The notes under the pieces are model-generated. The model did not search any database, had not been told where the DNA came from, and saw only the letters and a program-made list of their open reading frames with translations. The position numbers and the translations under genes are program-made. From Clostridia bacterium (lineage in GTDB: Bacteria; Bacillota; Clostridia; Oscillospirales; Acutalibacteraceae), in the NCBI GenBank assembly GCA_017437165.1, contig JAFSBS010000130.1, positions 1 through 7,750 of the forward strand: 7,750 bases of DNA. The letters run 5' to 3'. Positions 7,674-7,750 of this stretch are shown piece after piece (position 1 is the stretch's first letter; each line of letters starts with the position of its first letter).

Positions 7674-7750
7674 AGTCAAACTCCAAATCGTAAATGCTTA
7701 CTGTATCACCTTCAGAAATGCCACGTTCTATAAGTGCAGAAATAATCCCG
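7663..7750 (-). CDS. obg: GTPase Obg/CgtA, C-terminal fragment (cut by window edge)
   Basis: Obg is an essential GTPase that associates with the 50S subunit, takes part in its maturation and is linked to the stringent and general stress responses in Firmicutes. Only the last 28 codons are visible, from 7749 down to the TAA at 7665-7663. The fragment includes LIERGISEGDTVSIYDLEF, followed by DYVP and the stop. This matches the end of the OCT domain (DUF1967) found at the C-terminus of Gram-positive Obg proteins, where a GV-x-EGDTV-x-I-x-D-x-EF pattern is typical. The GTPase domain is outside the window, so the call rests on this short motif and on context: the stop overlaps the mrnC start by 11 bases. 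No other family I know ends in this way. Confidence 0.82.
   Translation of the reverse strand, partial: GIISALIERGISEGDTVSIYDLEFDYVP
7681..7684 (-). promoter_or_regulatory. Shine-Dalgarno site for mrnC inside the end of obg
   Basis: GGAG (within TTTGGAGT) lies 7 bases before the ATG at 7673 and inside the last codons of obg. It decides between the ATG at 7673 and the in-frame TTG at 7679, for which it would be only one base away. Confidence 0.65.

Noticed and set aside
1..7750. A defence, phage or biosynthetic system
   Set aside because: All seven coding regions belong to known families, six of them with housekeeping functions. No integrase, transposase, toxin-antitoxin pair, nuclease-effector module or orphan reverse transcriptase is visible, and base use looks uniform across the genes.

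Overview
The window is AT-rich, densely packed housekeeping DNA from a low-GC Gram-positive bacterium, most likely a member of the Clostridia. This rests on the gene set and order (clpX-lon-engB, Mini-ribonuclease 3, a YitT-family membrane protein, an Obg with a C-terminal OCT domain), on purine-rich Shine-Dalgarno sites with GTG/TTG starts, and on codon use rich in A and T. A gut Oscillospirales/Ruminococcus-like lineage is a guess based partly on the style of the intergenic repeats. It has not been tested.

Layout: two gene clusters converge on a short repeat-rich spacer. On the plus strand, clpX (5' end cut by the window edge), lonA and engB/ysxC run from 1 to 4273 with gaps of 11 and 14 bases, so they look like one operon: two ATP-dependent protein-unfolding machines followed by a ribosome-assembly GTPase. 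On the minus strand, reading leftwards from the right edge, come the last 28 codons of obg, mrnC (Mini-ribonuclease 3), a YitT-family membrane protein and lepA (EF4). The first three overlap each other, and lepA follows after 32 bases, so these also look like one transcript.

The 247-base spacer (4274-4520) holds tandem AATTGAA/AATTGAG heptamers, a small hairpin, a strong 14-bp stem with a T-run that can end transcription from the engB side and perhaps from both, and a palindromic module of two hairpins separated by ATATCGC direct repeats. The last hairpin contains the lepA stop codon.

Functionally, four of the seven genes act on the ribosome: EngB, Obg and MrnC in large-subunit maturation, LepA in translation or 30S biogenesis. 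ClpX and Lon act in protein quality control. Only the YitT-like protein has no established role. I found no phage, defence, CRISPR, transposase or RNA-gene signal. The most unusual parts are the repeat structures in the spacer, the placement of a membrane protein inside a ribosome-maturation operon, and a start-codon ambiguity for that gene.
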